Below are positions 1 through 6,304 of a DNA stretch of 12,235 bases, piece after piece (the first letter of the stretch is position 1; each line of letters starts with the position of its first letter). This stretch comes from Chromatiales bacterium (GTDB taxonomy: Bacteria; Pseudomonadota; Gammaproteobacteria; Chromatiales; Chromatiaceae). The stretch covers positions 1 through 12,235 of the forward strand of contig JAHEIA010000033.1 in assembly GCA_024639625.1 (NCBI GenBank), in the 5' to 3' direction. The notes beneath the pieces are model-generated. The model saw only the letters and a program-made list of their open reading frames with translations, did no database searches and was not told the DNA's origin. Both the position numbers and the translations under genes were made by a program.

Positions 1-2764
1 GAAGCGACTCGGGGATGCCTTCGCCCTGGTCCAGCACCTCGATCTGGGCCCAATTTCCGTCTGCCAGTCCGAGCACCTCGATCCGGTCCCCGGGCTGGGA
101 TGCGTCGCATGCGTTGGTGAACAGATTGACCAGCACCTGAGACAGACGCTGCGCATCGCCCTGGACCCGCAGGTGCTCGGGGCAGTGGTTGGCGCACTCC
201 ACCTGCTTTCCCCGGTGGGTCAGCTGCACCAGGCGCGCGGCATCCTCCACGATCTCACGCAATGCGATGGGCCGAAAGTCATGCCCCGGGCTGCCTCCAT
301 GGCTAAAACTGGTCAAGGTCTGCAGAATGCCGGCGATGCGCTTGGTCTGCCGCAGGATCTCGCGCACGCCCTCGCGTACCTGGCGCGGTTTGCTTTCTTC
401 GCGAAGATTTTGCGCGAGCGACGCGATCGCGGTCACTGGATTGCCAATCTCGTGGGCAACTCCGGCCGCCAGGCGGCCTACCGAGGCCAGCCGGTCGCTG
501 TGTGCCAGTTCAGCTTCCAGGGTCTCCAGACCGGTGAGATCCTCGAGCAACATGACGATACCGCTGCCGGTGTCGATCGACTCCCCGTGCACCGGTTCCG
601 GTTCGGGGACCGAGGCCTTGTGCAGATTGAACCAGTGAGATCTGGCATCCCACTCGACCTCGAGGCGGTGGATGTGCTCGTCCGTCGCCTGGGCGAAACC
701 GGCAAGCAGTTCTCCCCAGGGCCTGGGGAGCGCTTTGATCGGCCGGCCGATCGCGTCCGCAGGGCGGATACCCGTCATGATCTCCATGGCCAGGTTCCAG
801 ATCACCACCGATTTGTCGGCACTGGTCGAACACACCCCGAGAGGCAGTTCCAGCAGAATCTCCCGCAGATAGCGACGTTGCCGATCGAGGTCGGCGGTCA
901 ACCCTCGGAGTTGGGAACGGGATTGTTCTAGCTGGGTTTCCAGATAGCGCATGGAGTCCGCGAGGGCCGTCTTGGCTCGGGTGTCCAGTCGCAGCCCCTG
1001 TGCAACGATGATGTGCGCAAGCTGCGGCCCGATGAGGCCGGATAGGTTGCGCTCGATCTGCTCGCGCAATCGCCGCAGCTCCGTGGGGCGGTTCTCGGCA
1101 GCCGGGAGGGTTAGGTCCCGCAGCGCGCGCTCCACCTCTCTTTCGGCGATCTCCTGGCCCAGGGTGGCCGCCAACCCCTGGGTGAACTGGTGCGGTGAGG
1201 TGGCGGCTACGACGCCAAACAGAGGCGATTGCGCTTCGCTGCAGCAGGCCTGGGCCGCGTCCCTCTCGATTGCGCGCTGGCGCGTCAGCAAAGAACCGAG
1301 GACGAACAGCAGCGTGTTTGTCGCCACCGACCAGAAGGTGGCGAAGGCCCAATGGTCGAGACCGGTCCGTCGCTGCAATTCGCTGATGTTCAGAGTCGTG
1401 TGGGCAATGTGGGATGCCTCCAGAAGGGGCATCAGCAGGGTCAGGTACCAAACCGCTATGCCGGCCGCGAGTCCGGCGACGAAGCCGCCGCGGGTCGCCC
1501 GTTTCCAGTACAGTACGCCGACGATACCGGGTACGAACTGGGCGACCGCGACGAAAGAGATGAGCCCGAGTTGCACCAACCCTTGCCGGTGCTCCAGCAG
1601 CTCGTAGAACCCGTAACCAGCGAGGATGATCATGGCGATGAGCAGCCGCCGCCCCCACAGCAACCAGCGGTACAGGTCCACCCGAGGGTCGGGGTAACTG
1701 GCGGGTAAAAGCAAGTGGTTGAGGCACATGGCTGCCAGCGCCAGCGAGGTGACGATCACCATCGCGCTGGCAGCGGACACGCCGCCGATGAAGGTTACCA
1801 CCGGGAGCCACGAGGGGGCATTTCCGAGGGTGATGCCGAGCACATAGTAATCCGCATCGAGACCCAGCTGCAGATGGTTGCCCGCCCAGAGCACGATCGG
1901 GATAGGGAGGTTGAGCAGGAGCAGGAACAGGGGGAAGGCCCAACTCGCGGTACCCAGCGAGCGTGGCTCTAGGTTCTCGGTAAATCCCATATGGAATTGT
2001 CGGGGCAGCAGAAAGGCGGCGGCGAAGGCGAGGAACAGCAGAGAAAACCAGGGCCCTTCGCCGGCCGGCTGATAGAGAGCTTGGATCGCTTCGGGATGTT
2101 CCCCTAGCCAGCGGTGCAGGCCGCTGGGGCCACCGAATACACCGAACAGGGCGAACAGGCCGACCAGGGTGAGAGCGACCAGCTTTACCAAAGACTCGAA
2201 TGCGATCGCCATGACCAGACCCTCGTGCTTCTCCCGCGGCGAGATGTGTCGGGCGCCGAACAGGATCGCGAACAGGATCAGTACGCTGCAGAAGCCCAGA
2301 GCCAGCGCCTGCGGCGTCGCTTCCTGCGTGAGCACGCGCAGCGACTCGGTGACGGCGCGGATCTGCAGCGCGATATAGGGTAGGGTGCCGACCAGCGTGA
2401 ACAGGGTTACCAGGATTCCGGCCAATTGGCTGCGGTAGCGGAAGGCGAAGAGATCGGCAAGCGAAGCCAGCTGATACTCCCGGGTCAGGCGCAGAATGGG
2501 GCGCAACAGAACCGGGGCCAGGAGGAAGGCGAGGGTGACGCCCAGGTAGATGGTCAAAAATTGCAGACCCTGCTGCTCGGCGAATCCCACGCTGCCGTAG
2601 TAACTCCAGGAGGTGGCGTAAACACCCAACGACAAGGTATACACTGCGGGATGGCGGACCCAGCGGCCGGGCAGTTTACCCCGGTCGGTGGCATAGGCGA
2701 TGAGAAACAAGATCAGCAGGTAGATGAATCCGGCCGCGAACAGGACGCTCAGGTCATAGGTCAT
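1..2764 (-). CDS. CbrA-like sodium/solute symporter-sensor histidine kinase fusion (3' end beyond window)
   Basis: This is an uninterrupted frame from the ATG at 2764 to the left edge, 921 codons, with the C-terminus missing. Residues about 1-490 are a multi-helix SLC5/SSS permease, with the N-terminal motif YATSWSYYGSVG and the motif PYIALQIRAV typical of CbrA-type proteins. Residues about 500-590 form a helical linker where the STAC domain sits in this family. A short coiled coil (about 600-635) and a PAS-like domain (about 635-755) follow. The kinase core has the H-box AGVAHEIGNP with phosphorylated His771, the N-box NLFTNACDA with Asn884, and the start of the G1 box (Asp912, DQGEG); the last G box lies outside. 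The role inferred from the family is a membrane sensor that couples solute uptake or binding to phosphorylation of a response regulator, as CbrA does for CbrB. In Pseudomonas this controls carbon/nitrogen use and histidine uptake. The actual substrate is unknown. Its start overlaps the preceding small gene, suggesting translational coupling. A regulator gene would be expected just beyond the edge. Confidence 0.9.
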   Translation of the reverse strand, partial: MTYDLSVLFAAGFIYLLILFLIAYATDRGKLPGRWVRHPAVYTLSLGVYATSWSYYGSVGFAEQQGLQFLTIYLGVTLAFLLAPVLLRPILRLTREYQLASLADLFAFRYRSQLAGILVTLFTLVGTLPYIALQIRAVTESLRVLTQEATPQALALGFCSVLILFAILFGARHISPREKHEGLVMAIAFESLVKLVALTLVGLFALFGVFGGPSGLHRWLGEHPEAIQALYQPAGEGPWFSLLFLAFAAAFLLPRQFHMGFTENLEPRSLGTASWAFPLFLLLLNLPIPIVLWAGNHLQLGLDADYYVLGITLGNAPSWLPVVTFIGGVSAASAMVIVTSLALAAMCLNHLLLPASYPDPRVDLYRWLLWGRRLLIAMIILAGYGFYELLEHRQGLVQLGLISFVAVAQFVPGIVGVLYWKRATRGGFVAGLAAGIAVWYLTLLMPLLEASHIAHTTLNISELQRRTGLDHWAFATFWSVATNTLLFVLGSLLTRQRAIERDAAQACCSEAQSPLFGVVAATSPHQFTQGLAATLGQEIAEREVERALRDLTLPAAENRPTELRRLREQIERNLSGLIGPQLAHIIVAQGLRLDTRAKTALADSMRYLETQLEQSRSQLRGLTADLDRQRRYLREILLELPLGVCSTSADKSVVIWNLAMEIMTGIRPADAIGRPIKALPRPWGELLAGFAQATDEHIHRLEVEWDARSHWFNLHKASVPEPEPVHGESIDTGSGIVMLLEDLTGLETLEAELAHSDRLASVGRLAAGVAHEIGNPVTAIASLAQNLREESKPRQVREGVREILRQTKRIAGILQTLTSFSHGGSPGHDFRPIALREIVEDAARLVQLTHRGKQVECANHCPEHLRVQGDAQRLSQVLVNLFTNACDASQPGDRIEVLGLADGNWAQIEVLDQGEGIPESL

Positions 2765-2954
2765 GGTTTCCGTACCTGCATTGGACCCAAGCGCCCAAGA
2801 GAATCGCCAGCAGCCAGACCAGATAGGGGATGAACCAACGGCCGACGTCGCCCGCCCACCATACGATCAGCGGGGGCGAGAACAGGGACAAGGCAAACAA
2901 GAACAGCAGGATAACGCGGTCCAGGTGGCGTTCCGGGTCACGGGGATCGATCAT
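2754..2954 (-). CDS. Small two-helix membrane protein overlapping the transporter-kinase gene (CbrX-like)
   Basis: This 66-residue protein has a short charged N-terminus (MIDPRDPERHLDR), a hydrophobic helix at about 13-33 containing SPPLIVWW, and a second helix at about 39-58. Its last 11 bases overlap the ATG of the symporter-kinase in another frame, so translation of the two is probably coupled. An in-frame TGA two codons before the ATG at 2954 fixes this as the first possible start; the ribosome-binding site is weak. Small membrane partners are common beside SSS transporters, and a small hydrophobic ORF (cbrX) precedes and overlaps cbrA in Pseudomonas. I assign it by position and topology, not by a recognised domain. 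It may be an accessory subunit or mainly serve to set kinase translation. Confidence 0.75.
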   Translation of the reverse strand: MIDPRDPERHLDRVILLFLFALSLFSPPLIVWWAGDVGRWFIPYLVWLLAILLGAWVQCRYGNHDL

Positions 2955-2962
2955 GACTCAAG

Positions 2963-2987
2963 GGTAACAGTCGTTACCATTGGTAAC
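2963..2987. promoter_or_regulatory. Triple GGTAAC/GTTACC half-site cluster, candidate operator
   Basis: Three copies of one hexamer alternate in orientation: GGTAAC at 2963-2968, GTTACC at 2973-2978 and GGTAAC at 2982-2987. This makes two overlapping inverted repeats with spacers of 4 and 3 bases. The cluster begins only 8 bases upstream of the small membrane gene (minus strand) and lies in the 157-base divergent gap before the DUF6394-like gene at 3112. Its geometry fits a dimeric repressor or activator site. No known regulator can be named from the sequence, and I found no convincing promoter hexamer pair for either direction. Confidence 0.45.
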
Positions 2988-3098
2988 AATAACATGGAGG
3001 CCAACCGAGTATTGTTCCGCCGGTGCCTGTGGCTGCAGGGAAAGAGTTATCATGGACAGGGACCTGCAAGCGGCCATTACAACAAGAACCTAACATTC

Positions 3099-3104
3099 AA
3101 GGAG
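3099..3104 (+). promoter_or_regulatory. Ribosome binding site AAGGAG of the DUF6394-like gene
   Basis: AAGGAG lies 7 bases before the ATG at 3112, a near-ideal Shine-Dalgarno placement that supports this start. A TATCAT hexamer at 3048-3053 could be a -10 element, but no matching -35 is visible. Confidence 0.7.
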
Positions 3105-3111
3105 TCGCGCG

Positions 3112-3495
3112 ATGAATCCGGAAAAGGTGATCTTCGGCTTTTTTATCGTCCTTGCCCTGACCCTCAATTTTGGTTTTTTCGTCGGTGAACTGGACAATCC
3201 AGAGCACCATCACGTGTATGAGCTGTTTGCGGTGGTGGTGGTGAATCTGATCGCTACCGTGCTCAAATTTGGCGACCGCACCCAGATGGGCGCGGTCCTG
3301 CTTGCCACCAGCCTGGTAGCGGTTCTGCAACTCTTTGCTGCGGCGCTGGTGTGGGCGGTCGCAGTGCATATCTCCGAAACGGGCCTGACGCCAGCGGTTA
3401 CCGCCAGCATCGTTTCCCTCACCGGGGGGGCCATGCTGGCGAACGTGATTTCCGTGGTGCTGCTGGTGATCGAGACCGTAATGCTGCGTCGCTAG
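3112..3495 (+). CDS. Four-helix small membrane protein, DUF6394-like
   Basis: This is a 127-residue integral membrane protein with predicted helices at about 5-25, 35-53, 59-85 and 98-123. Its most distinctive part is a polar segment after helix 1 (GELDNPEHHHVYELFA, with three consecutive histidines) and the motif LIATVLKFGDRTQMGAV between helices 2 and 3. From memory the sequence resembles the DUF6394 family of gammaproteobacterial membrane proteins; the function of that family is not known to me. The stop at 3493-3495 is 10 bases from the next ATG, and the ribosome-binding site of the channel gene overlaps this stop. The two are very likely co-translated, suggesting an auxiliary subunit of the channel, which is inference from context only. 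Confidence 0.8.
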   Translation: MNPEKVIFGFFIVLALTLNFGFFVGELDNPEHHHVYELFAVVVVNLIATVLKFGDRTQMGAVLLATSLVAVLQLFAAALVWAVAVHISETGLTPAVTASIVSLTGGAMLANVISVVLLVIETVMLRR

Positions 3496-3505
3496 AGGCC
3501 GCTCG

Positions 3506-5230
3506 ATGGACAACATCGTTTTCCTGATCTTTCGGCGCATGCGGACGCCGTTGATCACCATAGTCGTTGCCTACTCCGTGGCGGTGCTTGGCTTGGTGCT
3601 GATCCCCGGGCGCGATGCGTTGGGCAACGTTTGGTACATGGATTTCTTCCATGCCTTCTATTTCGTCAGCTTCATGTCCACTACGATCGGCTTCGGCGAG
3701 ATTCCGTATGAGTTCAGCGACGCTCAGCGTTTGTGGGTAATCGTTTGCGTCTACGCGACTGTGGTGGCTTGGATCTACTCGATCGGCACCCTAATCAGTC
3801 TGTTGCAGGATCCGACCTTCCAGCAGGCGGTGAACGAAGGCCGGTTTGCCCGGCGTATCGATCGCCTGCGCGAGGGCTTTTACCTGGTCTGCGGCTATGG
3901 TGAGACCGGCAGCGCTCTGATCGAGGCCCTCACCGAACGCGACCAGCACGCGGTGGTCATAGACATCGACCAGCAGCGCATCCATCTGTTGCAGATGGAG
4001 AATCTGCGCCAGTACGTTCCCGGATTGTGTGCTGACGCGTCGCGCCCCCTGCACATGATCGAGGCGGGGCTCAAACATCCGCGATGCGCCGGGGTGGTCG
4101 CCCTGACCAATGTCAACGAAGTGAATCTGCACATCGCGATCACCAGCAAGCTCTTGCACCCGGAGTTGAAGGTCATCTGTCGGGCCGATTCGGCTGACAT
4201 CGAGGCCAATATGGCCTCTTTCGGGACCGACTACATCATCGATCCCTTTGACACCTTCGCGGTGCACGTTGCCACGGCGATGCAGGCACCCTGCGTCTAT
4301 CTGCTGCAGCAGTGGCTGACAGGATTGTCGCATGCGAGGTTGCCCGAGCCTCTGTATCCGCCGAAGGACGGGCACTGGGTGTTGTGCGGCTACGGCCGCT
4401 TCGGCAAGGCCCTGTTTGAACGACTGATCGACGAAGGCCTGGAGACGGTGATCGTCGAAGCGGATCCAGACCGAACCGGCGCCCCGGAACATTGCGTTGT
4501 CGGGCCGGGCACCGAAGCCGTTACATTGCAGCAAGCGCACATCGAGGATGCGGTCGGATTGGTGGCGGGTACCGATGATGACGTCAATAACTTGTCGATT
4601 ATCATGACGGCGCGGGAGCTGAATCCGAAGCTGTTCGTGATCTTGCGGCAGAATCTGCAGACCAATGACCCGATCGCAGAAGCGGTCGACGCGGACATGG
4701 TGATGCACCCGAGCTCCATTATCGCGAATCGGATTCGGGTGCTGCTCGCCACCCCCTTGCTCGCCGAGTTTCTGCAACTGGCGCTTTACGAAGACGACGA
4801 ATGGGCGCGTCTACTCATCAGCCGGATCGTCGGCCTGGTAAGCGAAGAAGTGCCGCATATTTGGGAGGTGGAGATTGACGAGCGGCTGGCCCATGCGGTC
4901 GTTGTTGCGCTGGAGCTGGGACAGACGGTGCATCTCTCCGACCTCCTCACCGATCCCCGGGAGAGGACGCGGGAATTGCCGACGATCGCTCTGATGCTGA
5001 CCCGCCCCGGGCATCGGACCCTCATGCCAGATGAAACGACGCGGCTCGCAAAAGGAGACAGGCTGCTGTTTTGTGGCCGCTATTCGGCGCAGTCGCGCAT
5101 GGAGTGGAGTCTGCAAAACGAGATCGCGCTGACCTACATCCGCACCGGTGGCAGTGCGCCCCAGGGGGCCCTATGGCGCCGGCTGTACAAGCGCTGGCTG
5201 CGTGGCCGGAATGCCGGTACCGTGTCTTGA
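3506..5230 (+). CDS. Potassium-channel-like protein with tandem RCK/TrkA-N domains
   Basis: This 574-residue protein has one two-helix channel module. The first membrane helix is at about 15-34, a pore helix at about 47-58, the filter-like sequence TTIGFGE (T60-E65) follows, and the second helix is at about 75-100. Next come two cytoplasmic nucleotide-binding RCK domains: the first Rossmann loop GYGETG at 130-135 with the acidic strand end VIDID, the second GYGRFG at 295-300 with VEAD ending at 320. A TrkA-C-like region covers about 445-545. The filter TIGFGE differs from the usual TVGYGD but keeps the two glycines, so K+ conduction is likely though not certain. RCK domains usually gate such channels through nucleotides or ions. 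The start at 3506 has an AGAGG ribosome-binding site overlapping the stop of the upstream gene. The family is clear; ligand and physiological role are not. Confidence 0.9.
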   Translation: MDNIVFLIFRRMRTPLITIVVAYSVAVLGLVLIPGRDALGNVWYMDFFHAFYFVSFMSTTIGFGEIPYEFSDAQRLWVIVCVYATVVAWIYSIGTLISLLQDPTFQQAVNEGRFARRIDRLREGFYLVCGYGETGSALIEALTERDQHAVVIDIDQQRIHLLQMENLRQYVPGLCADASRPLHMIEAGLKHPRCAGVVALTNVNEVNLHIAITSKLLHPELKVICRADSADIEANMASFGTDYIIDPFDTFAVHVATAMQAPCVYLLQQWLTGLSHARLPEPLYPPKDGHWVLCGYGRFGKALFERLIDEGLETVIVEADPDRTGAPEHCVVGPGTEAVTLQQAHIEDAVGLVAGTDDDVNNLSIIMTARELNPKLFVILRQNLQTNDPIAEAVDADMVMHPSSIIANRIRVLLATPLLAEFLQLALYEDDEWARLLISRIVGLVSEEVPHIWEVEIDERLAHAVVVALELGQTVHLSDLLTDPRERTRELPTIALMLTRPGHRTLMPDETTRLAKGDRLLFCGRYSAQSRMEWSLQNEIALTYIRTGGSAPQGALWRRLYKRWLRGRNAGTVS

Positions 5231-5241
5231 GTGCTGTCGCT

Positions 5242-5258
5242 GCCGGTCGGCGACCGGC
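5242..5258 (+). terminator. Hairpin after the channel gene, possible weak terminator
   Basis: GCCGGTC (5242-5248) and GACCGGC (5252-5258) form a perfect 7-base-pair GC-rich stem with a 3-base loop, starting 11 bases after the channel stop codon. The downstream sequence CAGGCTTTGCAC has only a short T stretch, so this is at best a weak intrinsic terminator or a 3'-end stabiliser. Confidence 0.4.
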
Positions 5259-5264
5259 CAGGCT

Positions 5265-5293
5265 TTGCACTATCCCTGCTGATGTACTATTAC
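5265..5293 (+). promoter_or_regulatory. Weak candidate promoter for the hemerythrin gene
   Basis: TTGCAC (5265-5270) and TATTAC (5288-5293) are separated by 17 bases and lie just after the hairpin that may end the channel transcript. The matches to the sigma-70 consensus are 3/6 and 4/6, so the call rests mostly on position and spacing. It would give a leader of roughly 160 bases before the hemerythrin start. Confidence 0.25.
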
Positions 5294-5448
5294 CAACTGA
5301 TGCCGGGGTAGCATCGGGGAAACCCGCTTTCAACGCGCAGCGCGGAGTGGCTTGTGCTCGGTGTGATCATCTGAGATCCCAGGCAATTCGCGTGCGCCTA
5401 TGCTTGTTGCACGGCGAGGGGTGGGCGTTGGGGATTTGCGGACATCGT

Positions 5449-5453
5449 GGAGA
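5449..5453 (+). promoter_or_regulatory. Ribosome binding site GGAGA that selects the hemerythrin start
   Basis: GGAGA lies 5 bases before the ATG at 5459. A GTG at 5447 in the same frame would add four residues, but the ribosome-binding sequence falls inside that extension, so the ATG is preferred. Confidence 0.6.
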
Positions 5454-5458
5454 ACTTT

Positions 5459-6013
5459 ATGCATGCATTACTGGAAAATCTGCATCGCGATCACGTCAAC
5501 TTGGATCGCCTGCTCGAACTGTTGGAGTCCCACCTCAATGCCTTTTATTCGGGAGAAGAGTCGGATTTCGACTTAATCATCGAATTGCTGGAATACCTTG
5601 AGTGCTATGCGGAGTTGGTCCACCATCCGACAGAAGACCTGATTTTCGAGGCGGCGCTGGATCGTTCGGGGGACAAGAGGCCGACCCTGGAGAAGCTGAT
5701 GGGACAGCACAAGACCCTGGTCGAATTGACGCGCAAGTTTCGCCAATCCATGGAGGGGGTCATCCAGGGGGCGGTAATGACGCGAGAAGAGTTGGAGATC
5801 GAGGGCCGGGAATATATCGCCTTGCAGCGTCTGCACCTGGATACGGAAGAAGGTGAGATTTTCGATTTCCTGGACGATTGCCTCGACGAACCGGAATGGC
5901 GACGCATCGAGGAAAGCGCGCCGAAATACGACGATCCAGTGTTCGGCGAACGAGATCCGGACCGTTTTCGCATCCTTTACCGCTATCTCTTCGAACACCA
6001 GTCAGCAGAATAA
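5459..6013 (+). CDS. Hemerythrin (HHE cation-binding) domain protein
   Basis: This 184-residue, mostly helical cytoplasmic protein has the ligand pattern of bacterial hemerythrin-like HHE proteins: His12 (LHRDHVNLD), His55/His56 with Glu59 (VHHPTED), His84 (GQHKTL), and His126 followed by Glu130/Glu131 (LHLDTEE). These residues would hold a non-haem di-iron centre. Members of the family bind oxygen or nitric oxide, or act in iron or stress handling. The C-terminal ~45 residues after the last ligand (about 140-184) are acidic and aromatic and look like a family-specific tail. There is no signal peptide. The gene stands alone, with 228 bases separating it from the channel gene and 291 bases from dnaE2. 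I cannot say which ligand it binds. Confidence 0.9.
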   Translation: MHALLENLHRDHVNLDRLLELLESHLNAFYSGEESDFDLIIELLEYLECYAELVHHPTEDLIFEAALDRSGDKRPTLEKLMGQHKTLVELTRKFRQSMEGVIQGAVMTREELEIEGREYIALQRLHLDTEEGEIFDFLDDCLDEPEWRRIEESAPKYDDPVFGERDPDRFRILYRYLFEHQSAE

Positions 6014-6270
6014 TTAGCGCACGGAGAGCAGGGAAAGGGGGCGCGGGAGTGCAAGCCTTCTGAAGGCGAGGGCGGCCCTGGGGAGCGTGGCCTCGGTGCG
6101 GACGGTCGTGTTCTCCCCGCGCGTGGCGGTCGGGTCCCCGGGAACACGAGACCTCGTGCAGCTTACCTAGACGAGAGCGAAGATCTGGGGGCCCTTCGCC
6201 AGGAGTCACCCTGGCCGGGGTCGCTGGCAGCGCTCAGGAGAGTGATGGTCGTGGTATGGCCCGTATGCGT
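6014..6270. other. Non-coding stretch between the hemerythrin gene and the SOS operator
   Basis: I see no credible gene, RNA gene or repeat family here. It contains small palindromes only: GCCTTC/GAAGGC around 6054-6066 and CACGAG/CTCGTG around 6145-6160. No T-run follows either, so no terminator is called. Nothing resembling imuA or imuB is present, even in fragments. Confidence 0.5.
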
Positions 6271-6294
6271 TATACTGTATAAAAATGCAGTATA
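6271..6294. promoter_or_regulatory. LexA-like SOS box upstream of dnaE2
   Basis: TATACTG (6271-6277) and CAGTATA (6288-6294) form a perfect 7-base inverted repeat around an A/T-rich 10-base centre (TATAAAAATG). It keeps the CTG-N10-CAG core of the proteobacterial LexA box and departs from CTGT-N8-ACAG at one inner base. It sits 10 bases before the dnaE2 start, and -10-like hexamers (TATACT at 6271-6276, TATAAA at 6278-6283) fall inside it. Bound LexA would therefore block the promoter directly. dnaE2 genes are classical SOS targets, which strongly supports the reading. Confidence 0.85.
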
Positions 6295-6304
6295 GGGCCA
6301 TGTT

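Noticed and set aside
424..431. GCGATCGC palindromes (also near 2202 and 10106) as a HIP1-like repeat
   Set aside because: There are only a few copies, mostly within coding sequence, at a density reachable by chance in high-GC DNA. All gene content points to a proteobacterium, not a cyanobacterium.
510..1943. Long open frame on the minus strand (477 codons) and plus-strand frames at 173-931 and 951-1607
   Set aside because: They lie inside the symporter-kinase gene. Their translations are Arg/Pro/Gly-rich and low in motifs, while the true minus-strand frame shows permease and kinase boxes in order.
3791..4777. 328-codon minus-strand frame opposite the channel gene
   Set aside because: The plus-strand frame carries two clear Rossmann motifs and a pore. 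The opposite frame is rich in His/Gln/Arg with no recognisable domain.
5447..5458. GTG at 5447 as the hemerythrin start
   Set aside because: The best ribosome-binding sequence (GGAGA, 5449-5453) would lie inside the gene; it is ideally placed for the ATG at 5459.
6145..6160. CACGAG/CTCGTG small palindrome as terminator or operator
   Set aside because: The two-base loop cannot form a stable hairpin, no T-run follows, and there is no second copy to suggest a binding site.
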